Assembly (NCBI RefSeq): GCF_018263855.1
Contig: NZ_CP073318.1
Span: 6,386,001-6,450,000, forward strand
DNA: 64,000 nucleotides
Source of the DNA: Kutzneria sp. CA-103260
GTDB taxonomy: Bacteria; Actinomycetota; Actinomycetes; Mycobacteriales; Pseudonocardiaceae
Reading direction: 5' to 3'
The notes below the pieces were generated by a model. That model was given only the letters and a program-made list of their open reading frames with translations. It did not search any database and was not told the origin of the DNA. Below are positions 44,440 through 52,635 of this stretch, one piece after another (within the stretch, counting starts at the first letter, position 1; the number at the start of each line of letters is the position of its first letter). Made by a program: the position numbers and the translations under genes.

Positions 44440-44949
44440 ATGCGACAGCACCCACCGGGCCAGACCTACGAGGTCCCGGCCCGGTTCTGGGAGGAGTGCG
44501 CCAAGGTCCGGCCGCAACTGGTCGGGATCGCGGCCCGGCACACCGTGGGCAGCGGGCAGGCCGAGGACATCGTCCACGACGCCCTGCTGCGCGCCGCGCA
44601 CTTCTCCGAGCTGGACCTGGACCGCCTGCACCCGTTCCTGGTGACCGTCGTGAAGCGGCTGTGCGTGGACGAGGCCCGCCGCCGCAGCACCGCCACCCGG
44701 GCCCACTCGCACACCAAGCTCGACCCGCTGGCCGACGCCGACCCGGCCGAGCTCACCTGCGACCGGGCCGAGGCCGACTGGGTGGCGTCCACCCTGGCCC
44801 GGCTCACCGCCTACGAGCGCGAACTGGTCGGCCTGGTCGCCGACGGCCACCCGCACAGCGACATCGCCCGCATGCTCGGCACCACCCCGCGGGCCACCCA
44901 GACCGCCATCCACCGGGTCCGCGGCAAGATCAAGTCCTGGGCCCAGTAG
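44440..44949 (+). CDS. ECF-type RNA polymerase sigma factor
   Basis: 169 aa from ATG 44440 (GAGAGGAC upstream). Region 2: GSGQAEDIVHDALLRAAHFS with LHPFLVTVVKRLCVDEARRR; region 4 HTH: LTAYERELVGLVADGHPHSD then IARMLGTTPRATQTAIHRVR. No anti-sigma gene is adjacent. Convergent with a COG4315-type secreted protein gene across palindromic element 3. The ECF-like promoter at 42331 could in principle belong to this or another ECF factor. Confidence 0.85.
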   Translation: MRQHPPGQTYEVPARFWEECAKVRPQLVGIAARHTVGSGQAEDIVHDALLRAAHFSELDLDRLHPFLVTVVKRLCVDEARRRSTATRAHSHTKLDPLADADPAELTCDRAEADWVASTLARLTAYERELVGLVADGHPHSDIARMLGTTPRATQTAIHRVRGKIKSWAQ

Positions 44950-44959
44950 CCCAACCCCG

Positions 44960-45167
44960 GCGAGTCCCGCTCTCGCGCACACCGAATGTCGGTTTCCGGC
45001 ACATCCGAAGACCACATGTGCGCCACATTCGCGCCCCGACGCCACATGTGGTCCACATGTGGCGTCGGGGGGCGGCGGTGCAGATGGCGACATGCGCCTC
45101 CCCCGGTGGGAAGGCGCATGTCGTGTGTCCGGGGCCTACATTCGGTGTGTCCCAGAGCGTGACTCGC
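44960..45167. repeat. Nested palindromic element 3 (GCGAGTCCCGCTCT family)
   Basis: Outer arms 44960-44989 and 45138-45167 match over 30 bp with four mismatches. Inside: a perfect 18-bp-arm palindrome with one central base (45034-45051/45053-45070, core CCACATGTGG), and an 11-bp pair GACATGCGCCT (45089-45099/45112-45122). CACATGTG occurs three times. Fills the gap between two convergent genes and starts 6 bp from the secreted-protein stop. Confidence 0.85.
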
Positions 45168-45172
45168 GGGGG

Positions 45173-45925
45173 TCAGTAGCCGCCGCCTCCGGAGCCGGAG
45201 GTGCCGGCGGTACCGGTGTTGTTGTTCGGGTCGGTGCCGGCGGTGCCACCGGGGTTGTCGGCGGGCGGCGGGGCCTGCGGCACGGTCGGGGCCGGCGGCG
45301 GGGTGGACGGCACGCAGGTCAGGTTCTTCTTGCCCTTGGAGTCGATCACCCACCAGGTGTTGCCGACGCCCTGGCCGGTCCACTTGCCCGGCGTCTTCTC
45401 GTTGGAGAAGTTGTACAGCGGCCAGCCGGCCAGGGTCACCTGCATGGTGCCGTCGGGGCGGGCCACGGTGCCCACCAGGGACGGGTCGACGCCGGAGATG
45501 GTCGGGGTGCCGTTGGTCAGCACCGGCGGCCAGATCAGCGCGCAGGTGTCCACGCAGTTGGACTTGGGCGGGTTGGCGGTGTCCTTGTCGAAGCGGTACA
45601 GCACGAATCCCTTGCTGTCCTCGATGACCGAGCCCATCTTGGGGATCTCGGTCGAGGTCAGCTGGGCCGGTCCGAGCGCGTTCGCGGCGGGCGGGGCGCC
45701 GGCCGAGGAGGTCGGCGCGGCCGGGTTGGCGGTGCCCGGAGCGGACGAGTTCGAGGGCGCACCCAGCTGCACGGTGACCGGGGCTTGAGCGGCGGCGTTC
45801 GTCACCGAGCCGGGTCCGGGCTGCGCCTGGTTCGCTCCCAGCTCCTGGATGCCGAGCCAGGTCAGCGCGGTCACGGCGGTCAGGCCGCTGGCGATACCGA
45901 TCGCGATACGACGGCCTCGTGTCAC
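45173..45925 (-). CDS. Secreted/lipoprotein-like protein with Yx(FWY)xxD repeats (COG4315)
   Basis: 250 aa. GTG 45925 with GGAGG 6 nt upstream. N-terminal signal-anchor (RRIAIGIASGLTAVTALTWLG) without a lipobox Cys. Two repeat units of the secreted-repeat family (PF03640): GFVLYRFDKDTANPPKSNCV with CVDTCALIWPPVL, and WPLYNFSNEKTPGKWTGQGV with WWVIDSKGKK. The C-terminal 45 residues are Pro- then Gly/Asn/Thr-rich, ending SGSGGGGY. In other actinomycetes such proteins are often encoded near ECF sigma factors, and a putative redox or haem-binding role has been suggested. Convergent with the ECF gene here. Confidence 0.82.
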   Translation of the reverse strand: MTRGRRIAIGIASGLTAVTALTWLGIQELGANQAQPGPGSVTNAAAQAPVTVQLGAPSNSSAPGTANPAAPTSSAGAPPAANALGPAQLTSTEIPKMGSVIEDSKGFVLYRFDKDTANPPKSNCVDTCALIWPPVLTNGTPTISGVDPSLVGTVARPDGTMQVTLAGWPLYNFSNEKTPGKWTGQGVGNTWWVIDSKGKKNLTCVPSTPPPAPTVPQAPPPADNPGGTAGTDPNNNTGTAGTSGSGGGGY

Positions 45926-46182
45926 GAGAAGCCTCCGTGGGTAGGTGGTGGTGCCTTGCTGCCCACCTCTACGACTTCCCCGCGCCGGCGGTTCACCGCC
46001 GCGTTCAGAAAAGATCAGGCGATTCGCGTGGTTGATCCGACACCGGCTGTGATGTTCACCCGCTCGTGACCGACTCCCAGGTTCCTCCAAGGAAGCGTCC
46101 AGCGTGCTCGCACAGTGGGCCGCCTAACTGAACGTGGGCTCGATCCAGAGCCGTTACCGCGACTGGGGTCAGGTGGTCTGAC

Positions 46183-47439
46183 ATGAGTGGAGCGGCCGTT
46201 GCCGGCGAGACCGACACGAGCGCCCGAACCGGGCAGTGGTCGGTCGGCAGGACCGCGACCGTGGACATCGTCGTTCCGGTCTACAACGAGGAACGCTCGC
46301 TGCCCGGCTGCGTCGAGGTGCTGCACGGCTTCCTCACCGAGCAGTTCCCGTTCGAGTGGACGATCACCGTGGTCGACAACGCCAGCACCGACGCCACCCA
46401 GGAGGTGGCCAACGACCTGGCCGACAAGTACCCCGGGGTGCGGGTGCTGCACCTGGACCGCAAGGGCCGCGGCCTGGCCCTGCGCAAGGCCTGGGGCTGG
46501 AGCGACGCGGACATCGTGGTCTACATGGACGTGGACCTGTCCACCGGGCTGAACGCGCTGCTGCCGCTGGTCGCACCGCTGGTCAACGGGCACTCGGACG
46601 TGGCCATCGGGTCCCGGCTGGCGCCGGGCTCGCGCACCATCCGCGGCCCCAAGCGGGAGATGATCTCCCGCTGCTACAACGCGATGATCCGGCTCTCGCA
46701 CGGCGCGAAGTTCTCCGACGCCCAGTGCGGCTTCAAGGCGGCCCGCACCGACGTCATCCGACGGCTGCTGCCGCACATCGCCGACGACTCCTGGTTCTTC
46801 GACACCGAGCTGCTGCTGCTGGCCGAGCACAACGGGCTGCGGGTGCACGAGGTGCCGGTGGACTGGGTGGAGGACATGGACACCCGGGTCAACGTGACCA
46901 AGACGGCCACCGAGGACATCCGCGGCCTGATCCGGGTGGCCCGGGCCAAGGCCACCGGCGCGGCCCAGGTCGCGGACCTCCCCCGCCGCCCGGACCCGAA
47001 GCCGGAGCACCCGGACGCGGTGGTGGCCCGCCGCGAGACCGGCCTGCTGTGGCAGCTGCTGTCCTTCGCGGCGATCGGCGCGGTGTCGACGGTGGCCAAC
47101 CTGCTGCTGTACGGCATCATGCGCACGTGGTGGCCGGCACTGGTGGCGAACTTCGTCGCGCTGACCGTGACCACGCTGCTGAACACCGAGGCCAACCGCC
47201 GCTTCACCTTCCTGCGGTCGGCCGGCTCGCCGAGCCGGATCCACCTGCAGGGCCTGATCGTGTTCGCGCTCTACTACGCGTTCACCTCCGGCGCGCTGCT
47301 CGCGCTGGGCGCCTTCGACCCGACCGCGTCGAAGGCGACGGAACTGCTGGTGCTGCTGGCGTCCTCGCTGATCGGCACCGCGGCCCGGTTCGTGCTGCTG
47401 CGCGCCTGGGTCTTCAAGAACAAGGAAGGAAACGCATGA
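46183..47439 (+). CDS. GT2 glycosyltransferase fused to GtrA-like membrane domain
   Basis: 418 aa. Residues about 28-260 are a DPM1/GT2 fold: VDIVVPVYNEERSLPGCVEV, VVDNASTDAT, VYMDVDLSTGLNALL (DxD), SRCYNAMIRLS, VPVDWVEDMDTRV. Residues about 290-415 have four membrane helices of the GtrA/DPMS type (LLSFAAIGAVSTVANLLLYG, NTEANRRFTFLR). Such proteins transfer a sugar to polyprenyl phosphate and flip or hold it. AGGTGG 5 nt before the ATG. The stop overlaps the GT39 start (ATGA), so the two are coupled: this enzyme supplies the lipid-linked sugar that GT39 would use. Confidence 0.88.
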   Translation: MSGAAVAGETDTSARTGQWSVGRTATVDIVVPVYNEERSLPGCVEVLHGFLTEQFPFEWTITVVDNASTDATQEVANDLADKYPGVRVLHLDRKGRGLALRKAWGWSDADIVVYMDVDLSTGLNALLPLVAPLVNGHSDVAIGSRLAPGSRTIRGPKREMISRCYNAMIRLSHGAKFSDAQCGFKAARTDVIRRLLPHIADDSWFFDTELLLLAEHNGLRVHEVPVDWVEDMDTRVNVTKTATEDIRGLIRVARAKATGAAQVADLPRRPDPKPEHPDAVVARRETGLLWQLLSFAAIGAVSTVANLLLYGIMRTWWPALVANFVALTVTTLLNTEANRRFTFLRSAGSPSRIHLQGLIVFALYYAFTSGALLALGAFDPTASKATELLVLLASSLIGTAARFVLLRAWVFKNKEGNA

Positions 47440-49676
47440 CGACGGCCGCAGAAGCGACCGCGCCACCGGCGGGCCCGGCGACTCCCAGCGAGTCGCCGGG
47501 CCGTTCGGTGCGGTGGCGTCCGTACGCGCTGGGGGCGATCCTCGTGGTCGCGGCGCTGCTGTACGGATGGGACATCTGGGGAACCGGCTGGGGGAACGAG
47601 TTCTACTCGGCGGCCGTGAAGTCCATGTCCGAGAGCCTGACCAACTTCGTGTTCGGCGCGTACGACCCGGCCGGCGTGGTCACCGTCGACAAGCCGCCGA
47701 TGGGCCTGTGGCCGCAGGTGGTGTCGGTGTGGATCTTCGGCTTCCACCAGTGGTCGCTGGCCCTGCCGCAGGCGATCGAGGGCATCGCGGCGGTGTTCCT
47801 GTTGCACCGCACCGTTCGCCGCTGGGCCGGCGAGAACGCGGCGCTGATCGCCGCGGCCGTGCTGGCGCTGACGCCGATCACCGTGGCCATCGACCGGGTC
47901 AACAACCCGGACGCCGCGCTGACCCTGATCTGCGTGGCCGCCGCCTACGCCTTCACCCGGTCCGTGGAGGTCGGCATCCCGGCCCGCAGCGCGACGAAGT
48001 GGTTGCTGCAGGCGGCTTTCTGGGTGGGCTGCGGCTTCCTCACCAAGAGCCTGGCGGCCTGGATGATCGTGCCGGCGCTGGGTCTGGGATACCTGTTGGG
48101 GCGCAACGCCTCCTGGGGCCGGCGGATCGTGGACCTGCTGGCGGCCGGCGGTGTGCTGCTGGCGAGCTCGTTCTGGTGGGTGCTGCTCACCGTGGTGTGG
48201 CCGAGCCCGAAGCCGTACGTGGGCGGCAGCACCGACGGCGGTGAACTGTCGCTGATCTTCGGCTACAACGGGCTGGGACGGGTGTTCGGCGAGAACATCG
48301 GTCGCGGCGGCGCCGGCGGTGGCGGCGGTGGCGGTTTCCCGGGCGGTGGCGCTCCCGGCGGGGCGGCTCCGGGGGGCGGCGCTCCCGGCGGTGGTTTTCC
48401 GGGCGGTGGCGGCGGTTTCGGCGGCAGCCGGGGCGGTGGCGGCGGCGGCTTCGGCGGCTTCGCCCAGGGCAACGGCATCACCCGCATGTTCGGCGACGAG
48501 GTCGGCGGCCAGATCAGCTGGCTGATGCCGCTGTGCCTGTTCGTGTTGGCGGTCGTGGCCGTGATCGGCGTGATCTCCTTGCGCCGCAGGCTTCCCGCTG
48601 ACCACCAGCAGCGCGCCGGCTGGTACATGTGGGGCGCGTGGCTGATCGTGCTGAGCCTGGTGTTCAGCTTCCAGCAGGGCATCTTCCACCAGTACTACAC
48701 CACCCAGCTGGGCCCCTCGATCGCCGCGCTGACCGGTGGCGGCCTGGTGTTGCTGTGGCGCCACTACCGGCGTCCGACCGGCTTCAGCTGGCTGCTGCTG
48801 CCGGCCGGCATCCTGATCACGGCGGTGTGGGCCTGGGTGCTGATCTCCCGTGACACGTCGTGGAACGGCTGGCTGCGCTACGCGGTCGCGGTCGTCGCCG
48901 GCATCGTGGTGATCGGCCTGGTGCTGGCCAAGCTGGTGAACCTGCCGGGCGTTCGGGTGCTGGGGGTGCTCGGCATCGTCGCCGTGCTGCTGGCTCCGGG
49001 CGTGTGGTCGGCCGCCGCGGCCATCGACTCCGGCAGTGCCGGCGGTCCCGGCGGCCTCGCGACGGCGGGCCCGCCCGGCGGTGGGTTCGGCGGCTTCGGT
49101 GGCGGCGGCGCTCGTGGTGGCGGCGCTCGCGGCCGTGGTGACGCCGGCAACCGTGGCGGCACCGGCGGATTCCCGGGCTTCCCCGGCGGCCAGCAGCCGA
49201 CCGAGGAGCAGCTGGAGCAGATGATGCAGCGCTTCGGCGGCGGCCGCGGCGGCGGCAGCGGTCTGACCGCCGACGACCAGAAGATCCTCGACTACGTCGT
49301 GAAGAACGCCCCCAACGCCAAGGTGAAACTGGCCATCGAGGGTGGCGCGATGGCGTCGGAGACCTACATCGTCAACAGCGACGTGACGGTGATCGGCATG
49401 GGCGGCTTCATGGGCAGCGACGACGCTCCCAGCGTCGACCTGCTCAAGCAGTGGAAGTCCGAAGGCAACCTCGGTTTCGTGCTGACCAGCGCGGCCGGGG
49501 CGACCGGCGGCGGGGCCCGTGGCGGCGGCATCGCCGAGCAGCGGACCCAGTGGGTGCAGCAGAACTGCAAGGTGGTGCCGTCCAGCACGTACGGCGTGAC
49601 CGCTTCGTCCACTTCGGAGCAGGGTGGCGGGTTCCGCGGCGGCGGCGACACGCTGTACGACTGCCTGGCCAAATAG
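47436..49676 (+). CDS. GT39/ArnT-like polyprenyl-sugar transferase with Gly-rich insertions
   Basis: 746 aa. N-terminal half is a GT39/PMT-like multi-pass membrane enzyme: NEFYSAAVKSMSESLTNFVF with a catalytic-type acidic site (Asp/Glu near GTGWGNEFY), FDPAG-like YDPAGVVTVDKPP, about 11-12 helices. Two unusual Gly-rich stretches: about residues 288-343 (almost only Gly, Ala, Pro, Phe) and 533-608 (Gly/Arg/Phe). The C-terminal soluble domain (about 615-746, AKVKLAIEGGAMASETYIVN, two Cys: QNCKVV and YDCLAK) is outside the membrane. Transfers a sugar from polyprenyl phosphate to a cell-envelope acceptor, unknown here. Followed by a terminator and an OmpR/kinase pair, a conserved arrangement. Confidence 0.85.
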   Translation: MTTAAEATAPPAGPATPSESPGRSVRWRPYALGAILVVAALLYGWDIWGTGWGNEFYSAAVKSMSESLTNFVFGAYDPAGVVTVDKPPMGLWPQVVSVWIFGFHQWSLALPQAIEGIAAVFLLHRTVRRWAGENAALIAAAVLALTPITVAIDRVNNPDAALTLICVAAAYAFTRSVEVGIPARSATKWLLQAAFWVGCGFLTKSLAAWMIVPALGLGYLLGRNASWGRRIVDLLAAGGVLLASSFWWVLLTVVWPSPKPYVGGSTDGGELSLIFGYNGLGRVFGENIGRGGAGGGGGGGFPGGGAPGGAAPGGGAPGGGFPGGGGGFGGSRGGGGGGFGGFAQGNGITRMFGDEVGGQISWLMPLCLFVLAVVAVIGVISLRRRLPADHQQRAGWYMWGAWLIVLSLVFSFQQGIFHQYYTTQLGPSIAALTGGGLVLLWRHYRRPTGFSWLLLPAGILITAVWAWVLISRDTSWNGWLRYAVAVVAGIVVIGLVLAKLVNLPGVRVLGVLGIVAVLLAPGVWSAAAAIDSGSAGGPGGLATAGPPGGGFGGFGGGGARGGGARGRGDAGNRGGTGGFPGFPGGQQPTEEQLEQMMQRFGGGRGGGSGLTADDQKILDYVVKNAPNAKVKLAIEGGAMASETYIVNSDVTVIGMGGFMGSDDAPSVDLLKQWKSEGNLGFVLTSAAGATGGGARGGGIAEQRTQWVQQNCKVVPSSTYGVTASSTSEQGGGFRGGGDTLYDCLAK

Positions 49677-49696
49677 CCAGCGCCGACAGGGCTGGG

Positions 49697-49739
49697 GAAC
49701 AGCGGCGGGACCCCCGGACGGGCGGTCCCGCCGCTGTTC
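49697..49739 (+). terminator. Terminator after the GT39 gene
   Basis: Perfect 15-bp inverted repeat GAACAGCGGCGGGAC (49697-49711) with 49725-49739, 13-nt loop, 20 nt past the stop. Separates the glycosyltransferases from the two-component genes. Confidence 0.8.
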
Positions 49740-49787
49740 TCAGCTTCTTCCCAGCGACCTCACAGGTTGGCCGACCAGACTTGCCGG

Positions 49788-50516
49788 GTGGACACTCCGA
49801 CCGCGGGGCCGCCGGCGACCGTCCTGGTCGTCGACGACGAGCCGAACATCCTGGAGCTGCTCTCGGCCGCGCTGCGGCTGAGCGGCTTCGACGTGCACGC
49901 CGCCGACACCGGTGTCGCGGCGCTGTCGGCGGCGGCCCAGGTCAGACCGGACATCGTGGTGCTGGACGTGATGCTGCCCGACTACGACGGCTTCACCCTG
50001 GCGCGCATGCTGCGGGCCGGCAACGACCGGGTGCCGGTGCTGTTCCTGACCGCCCGGGACGCCGTCGAGGACCGCATCGCCGGGCTCACCGCCGGCGGCG
50101 ACGACTACGTGACCAAGCCGTTCAGCCTGGAGGAGGTCGTGCTGCGGCTGCGGGCCATCCTGCGCCGCACGCACGCGCTGGACGACCCCGAGCCCAACGA
50201 CGGCCGGCTGCGCTACGCCGACCTGGAACTGGACGAGGACGCGCACGAGGTGCGCCGCGACGGCCGGGAGATCCGGTTGTCCCCCACCGAGTTCAACCTG
50301 CTGCGCTACCTGCTCGTGAACGCCGAGAAGGTGGTGAGCAAGACCCAGATCCTGGACCGGGTGTGGAACTACGACTTCGGCGGCGACAGCCGGATCGTCG
50401 AGTCGTACATCTCCTACCTGCGGCGCAAGGTGGACGGCGAGGGACCGCCGCTGCTGCACACCATTCGCGGCGTCGGCTACACCCTGCGGCTGCCGCGGGC
50501 CGACGGCGACCACTGA
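49788..50516 (+). CDS. OmpR-family response regulator
   Basis: 242 aa from GTG 49788 (TTG 49767 is an alternative; no strong ribosome site for either). Receiver: VLVVDDEPNILELL, phospho-acceptor Asp in DIVVLDVMLPDYDG, Thr in LFLTARDAV, Lys in DDYVTKPFSLEE. C-terminal winged helix: REIRLSPTEFNLLRYLLVNA, ILDRVWNYDFGGDSRIVESY, RRKVDGEGPPLLHTIRGVGY. Ends 1 nt before the kinase gene, so the two are cotranscribed. Confidence 0.93.
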   Translation: MDTPTAGPPATVLVVDDEPNILELLSAALRLSGFDVHAADTGVAALSAAAQVRPDIVVLDVMLPDYDGFTLARMLRAGNDRVPVLFLTARDAVEDRIAGLTAGGDDYVTKPFSLEEVVLRLRAILRRTHALDDPEPNDGRLRYADLELDEDAHEVRRDGREIRLSPTEFNLLRYLLVNAEKVVSKTQILDRVWNYDFGGDSRIVESYISYLRRKVDGEGPPLLHTIRGVGYTLRLPRADGDH

Positions 50517-50517
50517 C

Positions 50518-51996
50518 ATGGCCCGCCGACCCTGGACGCTGCGCACCCGGCTGCTGGTGTCGCTGCTGGCCTTCGCGGCCATCGGGCTGGCCCTGTTCGG
50601 CACCGTGACCGGGTTGCTGCTCCAGCAGTCGCTGATGGCCAGGATCGACGCGCAACTGCGGGACAACATCGCGAAGACGACGACCCGGGACCGGCCGCCG
50701 CCGCGGCACGGGCCGGTGATCAACTCGCCGGCGCTGCCGACCAACTTCCGGATCTACTTCTTCAAGCCGGACGGGACCCCTGACACCACGCTGACCCCGG
50801 ACCAGCAGGAGACGGTGGCGCCCCAGCTGCCGACCATGTCCGTCGCCTCGGTGCGGCAACACGGCTCGACCCCGTACACCACCGACGACGCCGGCACCGG
50901 GTCCGGGCAGTGGCGGGTGGCCGTCGCCGTGCAGCAGCCGAACATGTGGCAGCCAGCGGGCGGAACCGTGGCCGTGGCGGCGATGCTGGACGACACCCAG
51001 TCCACTGTAGTCACCATGGCCGGCGTCGAACTGGCCGCCGGGGCGATCCTGTTGCTGCTGCTCGGTCTCACCGGCCTGATCGTGGTGCGGATCGGGCTGC
51101 GGCCGCTGACTCGGATCGAGACCACCGCGCAGGCCATCGCCGGCGGCGAGCTGGACCTGCGGGTCGCCGACACCGATCCGCGGACCGAGACCGGCCGGCT
51201 CGGCTCCTCGCTCAACGTGATGCTGGCCCGGATCTCGGCGGCGCTCACCGCCAGCGCCCAGTCCGAGCAACGCCTGCGGCGCTTCGTCGCCGACGCCTCC
51301 CACGAGCTGCGGACTCCCCTGACTTCCATCCGCGGCTTCGCCGAGCTCTACCGCCGCGGCGGCGCGCCGTCCCCGGCCGACGTGGAACGGCTGATGGCCC
51401 GCATCGAGAGCGAGTCCATCCGGATGGGGCTGCTGGTCGAGGACCTGCTCATGCTGGCCCGCCTCGACCAGGAACGCTCCCTCGACTTCGCCGAGGTCGA
51501 CCTGCTCGTCGTCGCCGCCGACGCCGTGCACGACGCCCGCGCGGCCGCGCCCGAACGCCGGATCGTGCTGGAGTCCCCGCACGGCGCGGTCCGGGTCATC
51601 GGCGACGAGCACAAGCTCCGGCAGGTGGTGATGAACCTGGTCACCAACGCCGTCACCCACACCCCAGCCGACGCCGCCGTCCGGGTCGCCGTGCGGCAGG
51701 AGCGGACCCGCCCCAGCGACCACGCCGTGGCCGTCGCCGGCGGCGAGCTGCCCAAGACCTCCCGCTTCGCTGTGCTGGAGGTCATCGACTCCGGTCCTGG
51801 CATCCCCGAGGACCAGGGCAAGCTGGTCTTCGACCGGTTCTACCGCGCCGACCAGGCCCGCTCCCGGGCCAACGGCGGCTCAGGCCTGGGTCTGGCCATC
51901 ACCGCCGCGATCCTGGAGGCCCACTCCGGCCGCATCGAACTGCTCAGCATTCCCGGCCAGGGCACCAAGTTCCGCGTCCTGCTGGCCCCCGCCTGA
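50518..51996 (+). CDS. Sensor histidine kinase
   Basis: 492 aa. TM1 about 12-35, an extracytoplasmic sensor of about 130 residues, TM2 about 165-190, HAMP (RIGLRPLTRIETTAQAI), HisKA with phospho-His in FVADASHELRTPLTSIRGFA (about residue 262), N box MNLVTNAVTHTP, G1 VIDSGPGIPED, F box FDRFYRADQAR, G2 GGSGLGLAI. Partner of the preceding regulator. The conserved neighbourhood suggests they sense envelope state and act on the adjacent glycosyltransferases, an inference. Its stop is 4 bp from palindromic element 4. Confidence 0.93.
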   Translation: MARRPWTLRTRLLVSLLAFAAIGLALFGTVTGLLLQQSLMARIDAQLRDNIAKTTTRDRPPPRHGPVINSPALPTNFRIYFFKPDGTPDTTLTPDQQETVAPQLPTMSVASVRQHGSTPYTTDDAGTGSGQWRVAVAVQQPNMWQPAGGTVAVAAMLDDTQSTVVTMAGVELAAGAILLLLLGLTGLIVVRIGLRPLTRIETTAQAIAGGELDLRVADTDPRTETGRLGSSLNVMLARISAALTASAQSEQRLRRFVADASHELRTPLTSIRGFAELYRRGGAPSPADVERLMARIESESIRMGLLVEDLLMLARLDQERSLDFAEVDLLVVAADAVHDARAAAPERRIVLESPHGAVRVIGDEHKLRQVVMNLVTNAVTHTPADAAVRVAVRQERTRPSDHAVAVAGGELPKTSRFAVLEVIDSGPGIPEDQGKLVFDRFYRADQARSRANGGSGLGLAITAAILEAHSGRIELLSIPGQGTKFRVLLAPA

Positions 51997-52000
51997 CCCC

Positions 52001-52077
52001 GCGAGTCCCGCCCACAGTCACACCGAACTGCATGAATCCGTTTCATACAGTTCGGTGTGACGCTAAGCGGGACTCGC
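52001..52077. repeat. Palindromic element 4 (GCGAGTCCCGC family)
   Basis: Arms 52001-52011/52067-52077 (GCGAGTCCCGC), 52018-52030/52048-52060 (TCACACCGAACTG) and ATGAA/TTCAT around the loop make one long interrupted hairpin. It starts 4 bp after the kinase stop. The stop codon of the convergent GTPase gene (52063-52065) lies inside the right half. It shares the inner CACACCGAA block with element 3. Confidence 0.85.
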
Positions 52078-52635
52078 GGGGGTTCGGGTGGCGTGTTCCA
52101 CCAGGTTGATCAGGACGTCGCGGACGGCGAGCCGGTTGTGCACGTCGCAGTCCACGATCGGAACGGCTGGTGGCAGCCGTAGGGCCGCCCGGATCTCGTC
52201 GACGTCGGGACCGTCGGCGTCGGGCCCGCGGTTGACGGCGACCACGAACGGCAGCCGGAACTGCTCGAAGTGGTCCACGGCCTCGAAGCACTCGGCCAGC
52301 CGGGCACAGTCCACCAGCACCACCGCGCCGATGGCGCCGCGGATGATGTCGTCCCACATGAACCAGAACCGGTTCTGGCCCGGCGTGCCGAACAGGTACA
52401 GCACCAGCCCTTCGTCCAGGGTGAGCCGGCCGAAGTCCAGCGCCACCGTGGTGGTGAGCTTGCCGCTCAGCGCCGTGGCGCCGTCGAAGTCGCGACCCAT
52501 CGCGGTCAGCTCGGCTTCGGTGGTCAGCGGCTCGAACTCGGACACCGCCCCGACGAACGTCGTCTTGCCCACCGCGAACCCGCCCGCGACAACGATCTTG
52601 GTGGACCGCATCGGCCGCGGCTCGTCCCCGGTCAC
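52063..52635 (-). CDS. cvnD: Conservon GTPase-like ATP/GTP-binding protein (CvnD type)
   Basis: 190 aa. P-loop VVAGGFAVGKTTFVGAVSEF, DFGRLTLDEGLVLYLFGTPG (DxxG-like at FGTPG), NR in VVAVNRGPDAD as NKxD-like motif. MglA/Ras-like small GTPase of the actinobacterial conservon operons, working with a roadblock protein and a kinase-like receptor. GTG start overlaps the roadblock gene's stop (GTGA). Its last codons and stop lie within palindromic element 4, which has thus become coding. Confidence 0.88.
   Translation of the reverse strand: MTGDEPRPMRSTKIVVAGGFAVGKTTFVGAVSEFEPLTTEAELTAMGRDFDGATALSGKLTTTVALDFGRLTLDEGLVLYLFGTPGQNRFWFMWDDIIRGAIGAVVLVDCARLAECFEAVDHFEQFRLPFVVAVNRGPDADGPDVDEIRAALRLPPAVPIVDCDVHNRLAVRDVLINLVEHATRTPASPA

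Noticed and set aside
22496-52077. GCGAGTCCCGCTCT elements as MITEs of the IS481 copy
   Set aside because: Their ends do not resemble the TGTACTG terminal repeats and no target duplications flank them.
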